Shown piece by piece: positions 30,431 to 38,361 of a stretch of 42,278 nt of DNA (the stretch's first letter is position 1; the number at the start of each line of letters is the position of its first letter). The DNA is taken from positions 1 to 42,278 of IMG/VR virus record IMGVR_UViG_3300024343_000029. One strand, written 5' to 3'. The notes below the pieces were generated by a model, which ran no database searches, was not told the origin of the DNA, and was given only the letters and a program-made list of their open reading frames with translations. The stretch is from a virus. Both the position numbers and the translations under genes were made by a program.

Positions 30431-31357
30431 ATGGCTAAAGAACTTTGGGTAGAAAAGTATCGTCCCAAGACAGTAAGTGAATATGTGTTTAAAAACGCAT
30501 CACAACGTAAACAAGTAGAACAGTGGGTGCAGGATGGCAGTATTCCGCATCTACTATTCAGCGGTAGTGCTGGCACAGGTAAAACAACATTGGCAAAAGT
30601 GTTGATCAATGACTTGGATGTACAAAGTGCTGATGTGCTTTACATCAACGCAAGTCGTGACAACAACGTAGACACTATGCGACAGAAGATCACATCGTTC
30701 TGTGAAACTATGCCTTGGGGTGAGTTTAAGGTTGTGCTGCTAGACGAGGCGGACTATATGACCCCAAACGCACAGGCAATTTTGCGTGGTATGATGGAAC
30801 AATATCATACAAGTGTGCGTTTCATTCTTACTTGTAATTACCCTAACCGTATTATCCCAGCGATCCACAGTCGTTGTCAGGGATTTGAGATTACCAAACA
30901 GGATCAAGTAGACTTTACTGCACGTGTTGCAGAGATCCTTATCAATGAGGGCGCACAGTTTGAACTGGAAACCATCGACGCACTAGTACGCACCTACTAT
31001 CCCGACCTGCGCAAAACAATCAACACTGTACAGATGAACACAATTGATGGCGTGCTTCAAGCTGCGGAAGATACTAGCGCTGACACAGCAGAGTGGCGTA
31101 CTAGGATGGTAGAACTTTTTAAAGCTGGTAAGATCAAAGAAGCACGTGAGTTTTTGATTAAAAACGCACAGTCAAATGAGTATGAAGAAATTTATACTTG
31201 GTTGTATCGCAACTTAGATCTCTATACAAGCAATGATAATCAATACGATGAATGCGTGTTAGCTATCCGTAACGGGCTTGTTAAGCACACACAAGTTGCA
31301 GACGTTGAGATCAATTTTAGCGCAACGATGGTGGAAGTAGCACGTGCCTTAGCTTAA
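30431..31357 (+). CDS. 44: Sliding-clamp loader large subunit, AAA+ ATPase (T4 gp44 type)
   Basis: A 308-residue RFC-type AAA+ protein. ELWVEKYRPKTVSEYVF opens it as in RFC and gp44. Walker A is SGSAGTGKTTL (residues 44-54), Walker B VVLLDEADYM (Asp105, Glu106), sensor 1 FILTCNYPNRI, the SRC arginine finger is HSRCQGFEI, and sensor 2 is around LRKTINTVQ. Length matches T4 gp44 (319). With a gp62 partner outside the window it loads the sliding clamp for the gp43 polymerase. It has a TGAGGATAAC ribosome site and its own promoter, and a terminator follows. Confidence 0.96.
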   Translation: MAKELWVEKYRPKTVSEYVFKNASQRKQVEQWVQDGSIPHLLFSGSAGTGKTTLAKVLINDLDVQSADVLYINASRDNNVDTMRQKITSFCETMPWGEFKVVLLDEADYMTPNAQAILRGMMEQYHTSVRFILTCNYPNRIIPAIHSRCQGFEITKQDQVDFTARVAEILINEGAQFELETIDALVRTYYPDLRKTINTVQMNTIDGVLQAAEDTSADTAEWRTRMVELFKAGKIKEAREFLIKNAQSNEYEEIYTWLYRNLDLYTSNDNQYDECVLAIRNGLVKHTQVADVEINFSATMVEVARALA

Positions 31358-31391
31358 AATTCTATTACAAAACTATACTTAATATTGCAAC

Positions 31392-31420
31392 AAGGCAGGG
31401 TTTCATACTCTGCCTTTTTT
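31392..31420 (+). terminator. Rho-independent terminator
   Basis: Stem AAGGCAGGG (31392-31400) with CTCTGCCTT (31408-31416, one G-U), 7-nt loop, T run to 31420. Follows the clamp loader gene. Confidence 0.92.
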
Positions 31421-31465
31421 GCATCAATTACTAAATACTATTAGATAGTTCGGGGAGGTATCACG

Positions 31466-31921
31466 ATGTCAAAAGTTTTGAAATGGTGGTTAATATTTTG
31501 TTTATCGTTAGTTGTTGGTTATGTAGCACACATCTTTGGATGGACTTGGGAAATTTATACGAAAGATACAACTAAGCTAAGTGTTTTGATTGTTGGATTA
31601 TACATTATATCAAGTTTGTTTGTAGGCAAGCTGTCATACGATAATTCAAAAAATAAATCCATTTCAGAGAGACTGGACGTTGCATGGTTTATAAGTGATA
31701 CTATGCTTACACTTGGTATGATTGGTACAGTTGCAGGTTTTATTTTAATGTTGGGTGGCAGTTTTGCAAACATTGACGCAAGCAATCCAGAAACATTAAA
31801 AGCAGCACTAACTGGCATGGCGCTAGGTATGAGTACAGCACTATACACAACACTTGTTGGACTAGTATGCAGTCAGACATTAAAAATTCAACTGGTTAAT
31901 TTAGAGTCTGGAAAAGCATAA
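31466..31921 (+). CDS. MotA/TolQ/ExbB-family proton channel protein
   Basis: A 151-residue inner-membrane protein with four predicted helices (about 5-24, 38-55, 77-97, 113-135). The family core is visible: MLTLGMIGTVAGFILML, equivalent to GLLGTVxGI in TolQ/ExbB with the channel Thr, and ALTGMALGMSTALYTTLVGL, matching the final pore helix (ALxTTxxGLxxAIP). TolQ is about 230 residues, so the cytoplasmic loop is much reduced. GGGGAGG ribosome site after the terminator at 31392. First of a six-gene envelope operon; the next gene is its predicted stator partner. It would convert ion flow into motion or force. Confidence 0.82.
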   Translation: MSKVLKWWLIFCLSLVVGYVAHIFGWTWEIYTKDTTKLSVLIVGLYIISSLFVGKLSYDNSKNKSISERLDVAWFISDTMLTLGMIGTVAGFILMLGGSFANIDASNPETLKAALTGMALGMSTALYTTLVGLVCSQTLKIQLVNLESGKA

Positions 31922-32685
31922 TGGCACGTAGACAATATGGTAGCAGCACTGCATTTAATGACTTGTTGTTTAACCTAGTTGTTGGATTTGTATTCCTATT
32001 TGTTATTGCTTTTATTCTAATCAATCCACCAACAAAAAAAGCAGACATTCCAACAAAGGCAGAATATATTTTTATCATTGAATGGGATTCTGAATCAGCA
32101 GATGATATTGACCTATGGGTTCGTGATCCAAATGGTATCACTGTTAGCTTTACTCGCAAAGAGGGCGGATTATTAAATTTAGAGAAAGATGATCTTGGAA
32201 CATCAAACGATACATTTACAAGTCCAACTGGCGAAGTAACGGTAATCAAAATTAACCGTGAAGTTACAACAATGCGTGGTATTATTCCAGGCACATATAC
32301 GGTTTTCGCACACGTATATAACGGAGTATCACGTGTTGAATACGATGAAGAAAATAAACGTTGGATAAATCTTGACGAAACAAACCCATTGGATTCTCCA
32401 CTTTCATTTCAACTACTACGTGTGAACCCATATCAAGAAGTTTATTCATCACAACATAGATACCAGCGCAAAGGACAACAAATTCCTATATTGGAATTCG
32501 ATCTGGACGAAGATGGTGTTGCGAGTAACTTTAGATTTCCAAAGGAAAGTATTATTACACGCGGCAGAATGGTTCCTACCAGTATCGATGACACATTTGT
32601 AAGTGGTGGATTGGGTACTCGTCGTACATCTAATCCAATTATACTACCAGCACAAGCAGGGCAAGGAGCCGTACAGATTCCATGA
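31921..32685 (+). CDS. TolR/ExbD/MotB-like stator partner with periplasmic beta domain
   Basis: A 254-residue protein. The N-terminus has one transmembrane helix preceded by the stator Asp: STAFNDLLFNLVVGFVFLFV (Asp14 at the cytoplasmic edge, as MotB Asp32 or TolR Asp23). The periplasmic part starts IIEWDSESADDIDLWVRDP and includes IIPGTYTVFAHVYNG, a beta-sandwich reminiscent of DUF2135-type domains (DxDLxVxDPxG). It lacks an OmpA-type peptidoglycan domain. A Gln/Ala tail ends it. TAATG overlap with the channel gene fixes the pairing. The target that the stator drives is unknown. Confidence 0.75.
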   Translation: MARRQYGSSTAFNDLLFNLVVGFVFLFVIAFILINPPTKKADIPTKAEYIFIIEWDSESADDIDLWVRDPNGITVSFTRKEGGLLNLEKDDLGTSNDTFTSPTGEVTVIKINREVTTMRGIIPGTYTVFAHVYNGVSRVEYDEENKRWINLDETNPLDSPLSFQLLRVNPYQEVYSSQHRYQRKGQQIPILEFDLDEDGVASNFRFPKESIITRGRMVPTSIDDTFVSGGLGTRRTSNPIILPAQAGQGAVQIP

Positions 32686-33152
32686 TATACACCGTCGATT
32701 TATTACCAATTCTAGTTTCATTACTATTTTTATCATTAGTAGTTCTTTGGGTAGCAGTTAGAAACTATAAGAATTTTTTAATTACATTTATTATTATCCC
32801 ATTGACATTAATAAGTGTTATTACAAGCTATACCACAATACAGAATTTACTGGGATACCCTGTCAATACAACTATTCCAGATGACAGTTTTTATATCACA
32901 CACTTGGAAAGTTTAGATAGAGAATGGATATATGTATGGGCTGTTCCGCCAGCAAGCGACAAACCAAGAGCATATACTATAGCTAATACTGAACAAAATA
33001 GGGAAGCCATGGAAGAAGCAGAAGTTGGTGCGGAAGATGGCGTGGGACAACAAATAGGCTCAGCACAAAAAGGGCAAGGACAAACTGAAGGTGGAGAATA
33101 TGTAGTATATGACTTCATTCCACCAGATGCAGAAAATCTTAAAGGAGAATAA
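32682..33152 (+). CDS. Two-pass membrane protein with acidic periplasmic tail
   Basis: A 156-residue protein with helices at about 5-26 (VDLLPILVSLLFLSLVVLWV) and 31-50 (NFLITFIIIPLTLISVITSY), then a soluble domain with ITHLESLDREWIYVWAVPP and a low-complexity Gly/Gln/Glu tail. ATGA overlap with the stator partner. Probably a third subunit of the same complex. No named family recognised. Confidence 0.6.
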   Translation: MIYTVDLLPILVSLLFLSLVVLWVAVRNYKNFLITFIIIPLTLISVITSYTTIQNLLGYPVNTTIPDDSFYITHLESLDREWIYVWAVPPASDKPRAYTIANTEQNREAMEEAEVGAEDGVGQQIGSAQKGQGQTEGGEYVVYDFIPPDAENLKGE

Positions 33153-33153
33153 A

Positions 33154-33417
33154 ATGGAATACAATGCAGTACTAATAATGGTTTATTTCATAGTTTCGGT
33201 GTTCAATGTTCAACTAGGTCAGCCAGTAGTAATGACATTGCCTTATCAATCGTTAGAAGATTGTCAAGCACACGCTACTATGATAGAAGGTGGGCAGATG
33301 CAGATTGATATAGAATGGATGGTTTATTCAAGATCACAATGCATGACGAAGGCTGAGTACGAAGCAATGATTGCTGCGCAACAGCTACAAGAGCCTGAAG
33401 AAGAAGTAACAAATTAA
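33154..33417 (+). CDS. Small exported or membrane-anchored protein
   Basis: 87 residues from ATG 33154 (AAAGGAG site inside the upstream gene's last codons). An N-terminal hydrophobic segment (YNAVLIMVYFIVSVFNVQLG) may be a signal peptide or anchor. The remainder has two cysteines (LEDCQAHAT and RSQCMTK) that could form a periplasmic disulfide, then a Glu/Gln-rich end. It follows its neighbour by one base. Function unknown. Confidence 0.58.
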   Translation: MEYNAVLIMVYFIVSVFNVQLGQPVVMTLPYQSLEDCQAHATMIEGGQMQIDIEWMVYSRSQCMTKAEYEAMIAAQQLQEPEEEVTN

Positions 33418-33464
33418 GATTAAATACTAAATACTTTATATGCTAATATAATAGCAGGAGATCA

Positions 33465-34331
33465 ATGATGCAGACGATATCAAATGTTTTAAGTTTTCTC
33501 TATACACAACTAGAGGGTGTATGGTTGTTTAGAGTAATCAGAGATCTCTTTAAGAATCCAAAAGTTTTATTTTTAGTAATTATAATAGTACTACTAGCAG
33601 GTAATCAATTACAGATGTCTTATAACTCATTTAGTGCAATGTACGATGAGGCAAACAATCCAGTTGAAGATACAGCAGCAGAAGATGAACCCGGGTTAGA
33701 GTTTAAGCAAATTGACGATAATCTTTATACTCTTACAGGTCCAGTTAAAGAGGGCGATTGTGAAAAGATTGTTCCATTACTACCACAACAGTTTACAGTA
33801 ATACTTGAAAGTCCGGGCGGAAGTTTAGCAGACGGTTCATGTCTAGCAGCACACCTAAAACTACGAGACGTTGTAACAGTTGTTCGTGATACACCAGTAT
33901 ACAATGAAAACGGCAAAAACGTTTATCAACCAGGATTGATAGCAACAGAAGACTCAGGCATGGTAGGTAAAACTATGTGTGCAAGTGCTTGTGGTTTATT
34001 ATTCCTAGCTGGTGATGTTCGTTACTTAATTGGTGATGTGTGGTTTGGTATACACGCACCAGCAACTCCAGCAGACTCAATAGGACGTATGCATCCGCTA
34101 CAAGTTGAATCATCAACACTAAGAGTAGCCGCAAACCTTCTGAATATTTTGGAACGTCTAGGGGTTACTGACCCTGATGTAAGACAACTCTTTATTCAAA
34201 TACCAAACGCCAATATGTATTGGCTAAAACCAGAAGATTTCCAAGCAAAGCCAGGATTAATTTTTATCGCGACAAACTACAGAAATTTCTGGGGATTTAC
34301 AGGAACTAATCCATTCGGTGGATTAGAATAA
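33465..34331 (+). CDS. Membrane-anchored ClpP/crotonase-fold periplasmic protein (COG3904-like)
   Basis: A 288-residue protein. One transmembrane helix at about 33-47 (KVLFLVIIIVLLAGN) places residues 50-288 outside the cytoplasm. The ClpP/SppA-like fold is seen in FTVILESPGGSLADGSCLAA (oxyanion strand SPGG, about 110-129), CASACGLLFLAGDVRYL (candidate Ser174) and FGIHAPATP (His197). Two cysteines flank Ser174. It may be a protease or a binding subunit with protease fold. AGGAG site; TATAAT at 33447-33452 is a possible -10. A second ClpP-fold gene is at 28682. Confidence 0.66.
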   Translation: MMQTISNVLSFLYTQLEGVWLFRVIRDLFKNPKVLFLVIIIVLLAGNQLQMSYNSFSAMYDEANNPVEDTAAEDEPGLEFKQIDDNLYTLTGPVKEGDCEKIVPLLPQQFTVILESPGGSLADGSCLAAHLKLRDVVTVVRDTPVYNENGKNVYQPGLIATEDSGMVGKTMCASACGLLFLAGDVRYLIGDVWFGIHAPATPADSIGRMHPLQVESSTLRVAANLLNILERLGVTDPDVRQLFIQIPNANMYWLKPEDFQAKPGLIFIATNYRNFWGFTGTNPFGGLE

Positions 34332-34343
34332 CGGAGAAGTAAA

Positions 34344-35429
34344 ATGTTAAAAAGTTTCTTTTGGACTAAGGATCAGTTCTTATACGCATGGCTGATGTTA
34401 ACATGGTTGTTATTCATTGGTTGGTATAACGTTGAAATCCTTGTCTATTATAACGCTTGGAACAGAGAGTTCTATGACGCTATCCAAACACTACAAGAAG
34501 ACGCATTCTGGGAATTACTATGGGGATGGGACACTAGACGGTTCTGGGATTTCTTATGGTTAAACTTGGATAGCGAAATGATGGTTCCAAGTTTTCTGGA
34601 AATTATCGTACTATATACACCAATGGCTGTTTATGCTACTTGGCAAACCCAACGCTATACATTCCACTGGCGTGAAGCGAATACTTACTACTATCTACGC
34701 CGTTGGGAAAATTCAACTGCACAGATTGAAGGTGGAAGTCAGCGTATTCAAGAAGATTTGATGATCTTTGGTAAAACATTACAGGGTCTATTCAGTGGCT
34801 TTGTTAATAAAATTTTTGTTCTAGCAGCATTCTTACCAGTGCTGTGGAATTTGAGTGAGGGCTTACCAGTTTGGGATGACAAAATCATTCCTGGCTTCCT
34901 AGTCTGGGTAGCACTTACTCTATCACTTGGTGGCACACTACTATCATTCTTACTGGGCTTGAAGTTGCCTGGGCTGGAATATAACAACCAAGTTGTTGAG
35001 GCTAAATTTCGTAAACAACTTGTACACAGTGAGGACGATTTTAGCAAGCGTATGACAGCAGACTTATTTCCAATGTTTGCTTCAATTAAACGTAACTACT
35101 ATCGCTTGTTCAACTGGTACATGGGATTTGGCGTATGGCAAACAGCATTCGGTATGATTGCTGGTAACGTTGCACTAGTGGTACTTGCTCCAAGTTACTT
35201 TGCACAGTTAGTCACTTTCGGTGTGCTAATTCAAGTGCTAAATGCGTTTGGGCGTGTTGAAGGCGCACTGACGTATTTTATTGACCGTTGGACGACAATC
35301 GTTGACTTCCAGTCAGTCATTAAGCGTTTACGAGAATTTAACCGTGCGCTAGACGAGGCAGAAGCTAACCCTACCCCCGTAACTACAGCTAAAGCCAAGA
35401 CAACACGCAGTCGTAAACCAAAACAATAA
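34344..35429 (+). CDS. sbmA: SbmA/BacA-family peptide transporter
   Basis: A 361-residue integral membrane protein, clearly homologous to SbmA/BacA. Conserved segments: NREFYDAIQTL (E. coli NAWYAPFYDLIQTAL), QRIQEDLMIFGKTLQGL (QRVQEDTMRFASTLENM), IKLPGLE-like GLKLPGLEYNNQVVEAKFRKQL, SEDD, SIKRNYYRLFNWYM and YFIDRWTTIVDFQSVIKRL. It lacks roughly the first 45 residues of the 406-residue E. coli protein (the first helix) and has a basic C-terminal tail. SbmA imports peptides, such as proline-rich antimicrobial peptides and microcins, using the proton gradient. CGGAG site; end of the envelope operon. Confidence 0.92.
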   Translation: MLKSFFWTKDQFLYAWLMLTWLLFIGWYNVEILVYYNAWNREFYDAIQTLQEDAFWELLWGWDTRRFWDFLWLNLDSEMMVPSFLEIIVLYTPMAVYATWQTQRYTFHWREANTYYYLRRWENSTAQIEGGSQRIQEDLMIFGKTLQGLFSGFVNKIFVLAAFLPVLWNLSEGLPVWDDKIIPGFLVWVALTLSLGGTLLSFLLGLKLPGLEYNNQVVEAKFRKQLVHSEDDFSKRMTADLFPMFASIKRNYYRLFNWYMGFGVWQTAFGMIAGNVALVVLAPSYFAQLVTFGVLIQVLNAFGRVEGALTYFIDRWTTIVDFQSVIKRLREFNRALDEAEANPTPVTTAKAKTTRSRKPKQ

Positions 35430-35447
35430 ACTCCAAGATAAATTATC

Positions 35448-35476
35448 TTGACTTATCCCAGTTAAGTTGCTATACT
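35448..35476 (+). promoter_or_regulatory. Sigma-70-type promoter with flanking dyads
   Basis: TTGACT (35448-35453), 17 bp, TATACT (35471-35476). A palindrome AGATAA-a-TTATCT (35436-35448) overlaps the -35 edge. Confidence 0.78.
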
Positions 35477-35499
35477 GATATAGATAACTTGACTGGGAT
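35455..35499 (+). repeat. Inverted repeat bracketing a promoter -10
   Basis: ATCCCAGTTAAGTT (35455-35468) and AACTTGACTGGGAT (35486-35499) are complementary at 13 of 14 positions (the other G-T) and enclose the -10 TATACT. A repressor operator is the simplest reading, because the first arm lies upstream of the expected start and so cannot form an RNA hairpin with the second. Confidence 0.8.
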
Positions 35500-35506
35500 T
35501 TTCTTT

Positions 35507-35767
35507 ATGGCAGACTTTGACCTTGTCGCTGAACTAAAAGCAGAAAATGCTAAACTGCGTAAAGCATTAGAAATCTATGAGCGTGAGCGTGAGCGTTTTC
35601 GTCATAACAACGCAGAAATCACTGGTGCATTTTTTCTGACTGGCGGGCATGGAGAAAAAGATGACAATATGCTTCCAGAATATGTTCGCATTTGTCCAGC
35701 ATATGGTTGTGCGTGGGAACAAGTTTATGCCAAGACTGATAAGACTATTAGTTATGAGGGGTCATAA
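35507..35767 (+). CDS. Hypothetical 86-residue protein with coiled-coil start
   Basis: ATG 35507 was preferred over 35489, which lies inside the dyad. The first 35 residues form a charged heptad helix (LVAELKAENAKLRKALEIYE), followed by FLTGGHGEKDDNMLPEYVRI and a CPAYGCAW segment with two cysteines. It may dimerise. Because its promoter is wrapped by a dyad it may be autoregulated; no DNA-binding motif is evident. TAATG overlap to the next gene. Confidence 0.55.
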   Translation: MADFDLVAELKAENAKLRKALEIYERERERFRHNNAEITGAFFLTGGHGEKDDNMLPEYVRICPAYGCAWEQVYAKTDKTISYEGS

Positions 35768-35955
35768 TGATCAGATGGTATGATTGGGCAGTAGCATTAT
35801 TAGTAGCAGATGCTATAACATCTTTCTTAATTTCAGGATTTATTGCTACAACATGGTGGGAGCCTATATTATATGGACTATGTGCAGGCGGTGTGTGGCG
35901 CCTGTGGGATGACACATATATTCCGTTTAGAAAACGTCAAGAGGAAAACAGATGA
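35767..35955 (+). CDS. Two-pass membrane protein (62 residues)
   Basis: Hydrophobic segments at about 6-27 (DWAVALLVADAITSFLISGF) and 31-46 (WWEPILYGLCAGGVWRLW), basic C-terminus (FRKRQEENR). It overlaps both neighbours by a few bases (TAATG; ATGA). Similar small membrane proteins occur through the early regions of this window; function unknown. Confidence 0.58.
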   Translation: MIRWYDWAVALLVADAITSFLISGFIATTWWEPILYGLCAGGVWRLWDDTYIPFRKRQEENR

Positions 35956-36569
35956 AAGTATATATTGGACCGTATCGTAGTAGAGCGATCAGCAACATTC
36001 ATACAAATTATATGAACTGGAAGTATGGTCGCTTCGAATGGGAAGACAGTACAAATTGGTTTGAGCGTACACTTGAAAAAATCGAAGATGGACTACAAAG
36101 CGTATACAACGCAACTATTAACCGTATTCTTGATAAGCGTAGCGATCAACGTGTTAAAGTAAAAATTCACAACTATGACACTTGGAGCATGGATCATACT
36201 CTTGCTCCAATCATTCTTCCTATGCTTAAACAATTACAAGCAACTAAGCATGGCTCCCCTTGGGTTGATGACGAGGATGTTCCTGAAGAACTGCGCAGTA
36301 CTAACGCTCCTCCTAAGGAAAATGACTACGATATCGATAGCAATCACCATCTTCGTTGGGATTGGGTCATGGGTGAAATGATCTGGGCGTTTGAACAAAA
36401 ATGCCGTGATGATTGGGAAGGCGACTACTACAAATACGAGGACGATCCATCTGCTACTTTTGGACTAAAACTTGTTTGGGAGGATCGTGAAGGCAGTAAA
36501 GCACACCAAGAACGTATGACGAACGGCTTCAGACTGTTTGGCAAGTACTACGACTCGATGTGGAATTAA
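35952..36569 (+). CDS. Conserved hypothetical phage protein (205 residues)
   Basis: A soluble Trp/Tyr/Asp-rich protein. Notable segments: MKVYIGPYRSRAISNIHTNY, VKVKIHNYDTWSMDHTLAPIILPML and HLRWDWVMGEMIWAFEQK, with a C-terminal NGFRLFGKYYDSMW. I associate this architecture with a hypothetical protein common in large marine phage genomes, function unknown. It overlaps the membrane protein gene by 4 bases; GAGGAA lies upstream. Confidence 0.6.
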   Translation: MKVYIGPYRSRAISNIHTNYMNWKYGRFEWEDSTNWFERTLEKIEDGLQSVYNATINRILDKRSDQRVKVKIHNYDTWSMDHTLAPIILPMLKQLQATKHGSPWVDDEDVPEELRSTNAPPKENDYDIDSNHHLRWDWVMGEMIWAFEQKCRDDWEGDYYKYEDDPSATFGLKLVWEDREGSKAHQERMTNGFRLFGKYYDSMWN

Positions 36570-36571
36570 AT

Positions 36572-36721
36572 ATGTCGCAAGGTTGCTGCAACGATATCAA
36601 TATCGTTAGAAGAGAAAAAATAATTGAAGATGGAAAATACGGATTTATCGTTACCCTGGTATACTGCACTGGATGTGGAGACATTAAAACAACAAGCAAT
36701 ATCAAAGAAGCCAAGGGATAA
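36572..36721 (+). CDS. Small protein with cysteine pairs (49 residues)
   Basis: An open frame 2 bases after the previous stop. Cysteines as CC (residues 5-6) and CTGC (about 37-40) could form one zinc site: MSQGCCNDINIVRREKIIED and VTLVYCTGCGDIKTT. It ends with an AAGGG site serving the next gene. An alternative frame on the same strand extends the downstream gene into this region, but the tight spacing and Cys pairs favour this one. Confidence 0.5.
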   Translation: MSQGCCNDINIVRREKIIEDGKYGFIVTLVYCTGCGDIKTTSNIKEAKG

Positions 36722-36722
36722 C

Positions 36723-37055
36723 ATGCCACTAATGTATAGATACAGAGTTTACAGCATTGCACGGGATATACATGAAGTACAACGTATGCTTCATCAGCGT
36801 ACTTACTATGAATCAAATAAAGAATCATATTCCAATAGATTTGAAATTCCACCAGGATTTGCCAGAGAATGTATGTTTGAGTTTGTAAAATATGATGGCG
36901 GTTGGGTCATTGACAATGGTATTGCTGTTAGTGTAGAAACATTTATCGATCAAGGCGCATATCAGTATCGCGCAGAACTCATAGCACATATGACCCCAGA
37001 GCAAAAAGATATGTGGGAGAAGCGTGAATTTATGAGAAAACTGGCAGGTACATAA
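36723..37055 (+). CDS. Hypothetical 110-residue protein
   Basis: The start at 36723 (MPLMYRYRVYSIARDIHEVQ) has AAGGG 6-10 bases upstream; ATG 36624 in the same frame would overlap the cysteine gene by about 100 bases and was rejected. The protein is alpha/beta with FEIPPGFARECMFEFVKYDG and a helical Met/Glu-rich end (HMTPEQKDMWEKREFMRKL). No family recognised. Confidence 0.5.
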   Translation: MPLMYRYRVYSIARDIHEVQRMLHQRTYYESNKESYSNRFEIPPGFARECMFEFVKYDGGWVIDNGIAVSVETFIDQGAYQYRAELIAHMTPEQKDMWEKREFMRKLAGT

Positions 37056-37116
37056 TATTATTACTTTATACTCCCTATTAGTATTTTAAATATTAATACA
37101 GAGGGGGGTAAAGACA

Positions 37117-37266
37117 ATGTTGAACAGAAGATATCAAATCTATCTGTCAAAGTTGCGCAAAGCAAATCGACTACAACGAAAAGCAACTAGTAACATTGAC
37201 TCAAAAAGAAACGCTATCATGGTGAGTTACCTTAACTCAATACGTGGCAAAGGCAAAAAGAAATAA
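37117..37266 (+). CDS. Small basic protein (49 residues)
   Basis: An AGGGGGG site lies upstream of ATG 37117, although its spacing of about 9-15 bases is loose. The product is strongly basic (LNRRYQIYLSKLRKANRLQR; SIRGKGKKK) and helical, so nucleic-acid binding is likely. Its stop codon is part of the terminator stem at 37261. It is the last plus-strand gene before the minus-strand cassette. Confidence 0.58.
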   Translation: MLNRRYQIYLSKLRKANRLQRKATSNIDSKRNAIMVSYLNSIRGKGKKK

Positions 37267-37284
37267 GGGCTTCGGCCCTTATTT
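37261..37284. terminator. Bidirectional rho-independent terminator
   Basis: A perfect 10-bp stem AAATAAGGGC / GCCCTTATTT with a TTCG tetraloop. T runs follow on both strands (TTTTT on plus; CTTTTT after reading minus). It separates the converging plus-strand unit and the minus-strand carrier-protein cassette. Confidence 0.95.
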
Positions 37285-38361
37285 TTATGGTTTGAAGAAT
37301 TCGTGAATTATTTTAGATCTAAATAATTCAGTGATAATAAAGTGATTATCCTTGGTCATAAGTGTGGGTTCCTGAAATTTTATATTCAGATTGTCAATAT
37401 CGTGTTCCAGATAGTCTATATGATTTTTCATAAATCTATCGTTTACATGATAATAGATTTGTATTTGAATATTAGGATTTTTTCTTGCTATGCTGTTTAT
37501 AGAAATATGATGGTCTTCAAAAATATTAGAATATTTTAGTGATCTCGTCCACATCACAAATTCCATGCCCGCCAATCCGCGTGTATTATTATTATACAAA
37601 TAATCACTATCCACTGTAGTCACGGGGCTTATTAAAAATATCTTCCTTGCGTATATCTTCTCTGCCAACATTGTTGCACTGTGGCCAGTTTTACAATCAC
37701 TTAAAATATAGTATTCAGAGTCTGGAAATCTATTTTTAATCCAATTCACTAATTTATCTATACTATCAATCTCTGAATTGATTCCACCGTACATTACTGA
37801 CGGCATCAATATAGGATTGTCATAGGATCTTCGTATATCTTCACATACGCCTACATAGTTATATTCTAAAAATACGTCATGCTCAGGGTTACCTGGTTTG
37901 TTACCTTCATTCCCAAGTGTGGATAATACATTAAATTGCGGGTGTATATACAACTGGTCGCTATTATTTTCAATAGATGCGAGGGTTCTTGCCCAGTGAC
38001 CATTATGGGAAATAACTATCAATGTTCGTTTCTTTTTTCTATCTCTTACTAAGATGTCACCATCATAATATGATTCCATGCCTGGCCACAGTTCATTAAA
38101 CCTGTCCATAGAAAATTTTGATTTTATATTTTTTAGATCTGAAATATTATCAATGGATTTTAGTAAATACTCTGCATGTTTGCTATTCTTACCATGATCA
38201 GGAAGATTTGCAATTTCAATCATTGATCTTAGTTGATATAATCGTAAACTATCAGCAGAATCCTCTAAATTCCATTCACGTGATTCTAACTCTAGATCGT
38301 ACTCTGTTTTTAGTCCGTCTGGTCCACTGTATTTAAATTCTATAGATTTTAATTTACTCAT
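37285..38361 (-). CDS. Alpha/beta-hydrolase-fold protein with predicted Cys nucleophile
   Basis: A 358-residue protein, last gene of the carrier-protein cassette. LIVISHNGHWARTLAS may be an early strand and oxyanion loop. YYILSDCKTGHSATMLAEKI (about 217-236) has the strand-elbow-helix shape, with Cys223 at the small-x-nucleophile-x-small position (Ser228 is the alternative). IQIYYHVNDRFMKNH (Asp308 candidate) and LMTKDNHFIITELF (His340) complete an Asp/His pair in the expected order. A thioesterase or acyltransferase on the neighbouring ACP is the natural reading. It overlaps the ACP gene by 8 bases. AT-rich. Confidence 0.6.
   Translation of the reverse strand: MSKLKSIEFKYSGPDGLKTEYDLELESREWNLEDSADSLRLYQLRSMIEIANLPDHGKNSKHAEYLLKSIDNISDLKNIKSKFSMDRFNELWPGMESYYDGDILVRDRKKKRTLIVISHNGHWARTLASIENNSDQLYIHPQFNVLSTLGNEGNKPGNPEHDVFLEYNYVGVCEDIRRSYDNPILMPSVMYGGINSEIDSIDKLVNWIKNRFPDSEYYILSDCKTGHSATMLAEKIYARKIFLISPVTTVDSDYLYNNNTRGLAGMEFVMWTRSLKYSNIFEDHHISINSIARKNPNIQIQIYYHVNDRFMKNHIDYLEHDIDNLNIKFQEPTLMTKDNHFIITELFRSKIIHEFFKP

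Noticed and set aside
31896-32294. A 132-codon minus-strand frame opposite the stator-partner gene
   Set aside because: The sense frame has recognisable family motifs and overlap-coupled neighbours; the antisense frame has none and no ribosome site.
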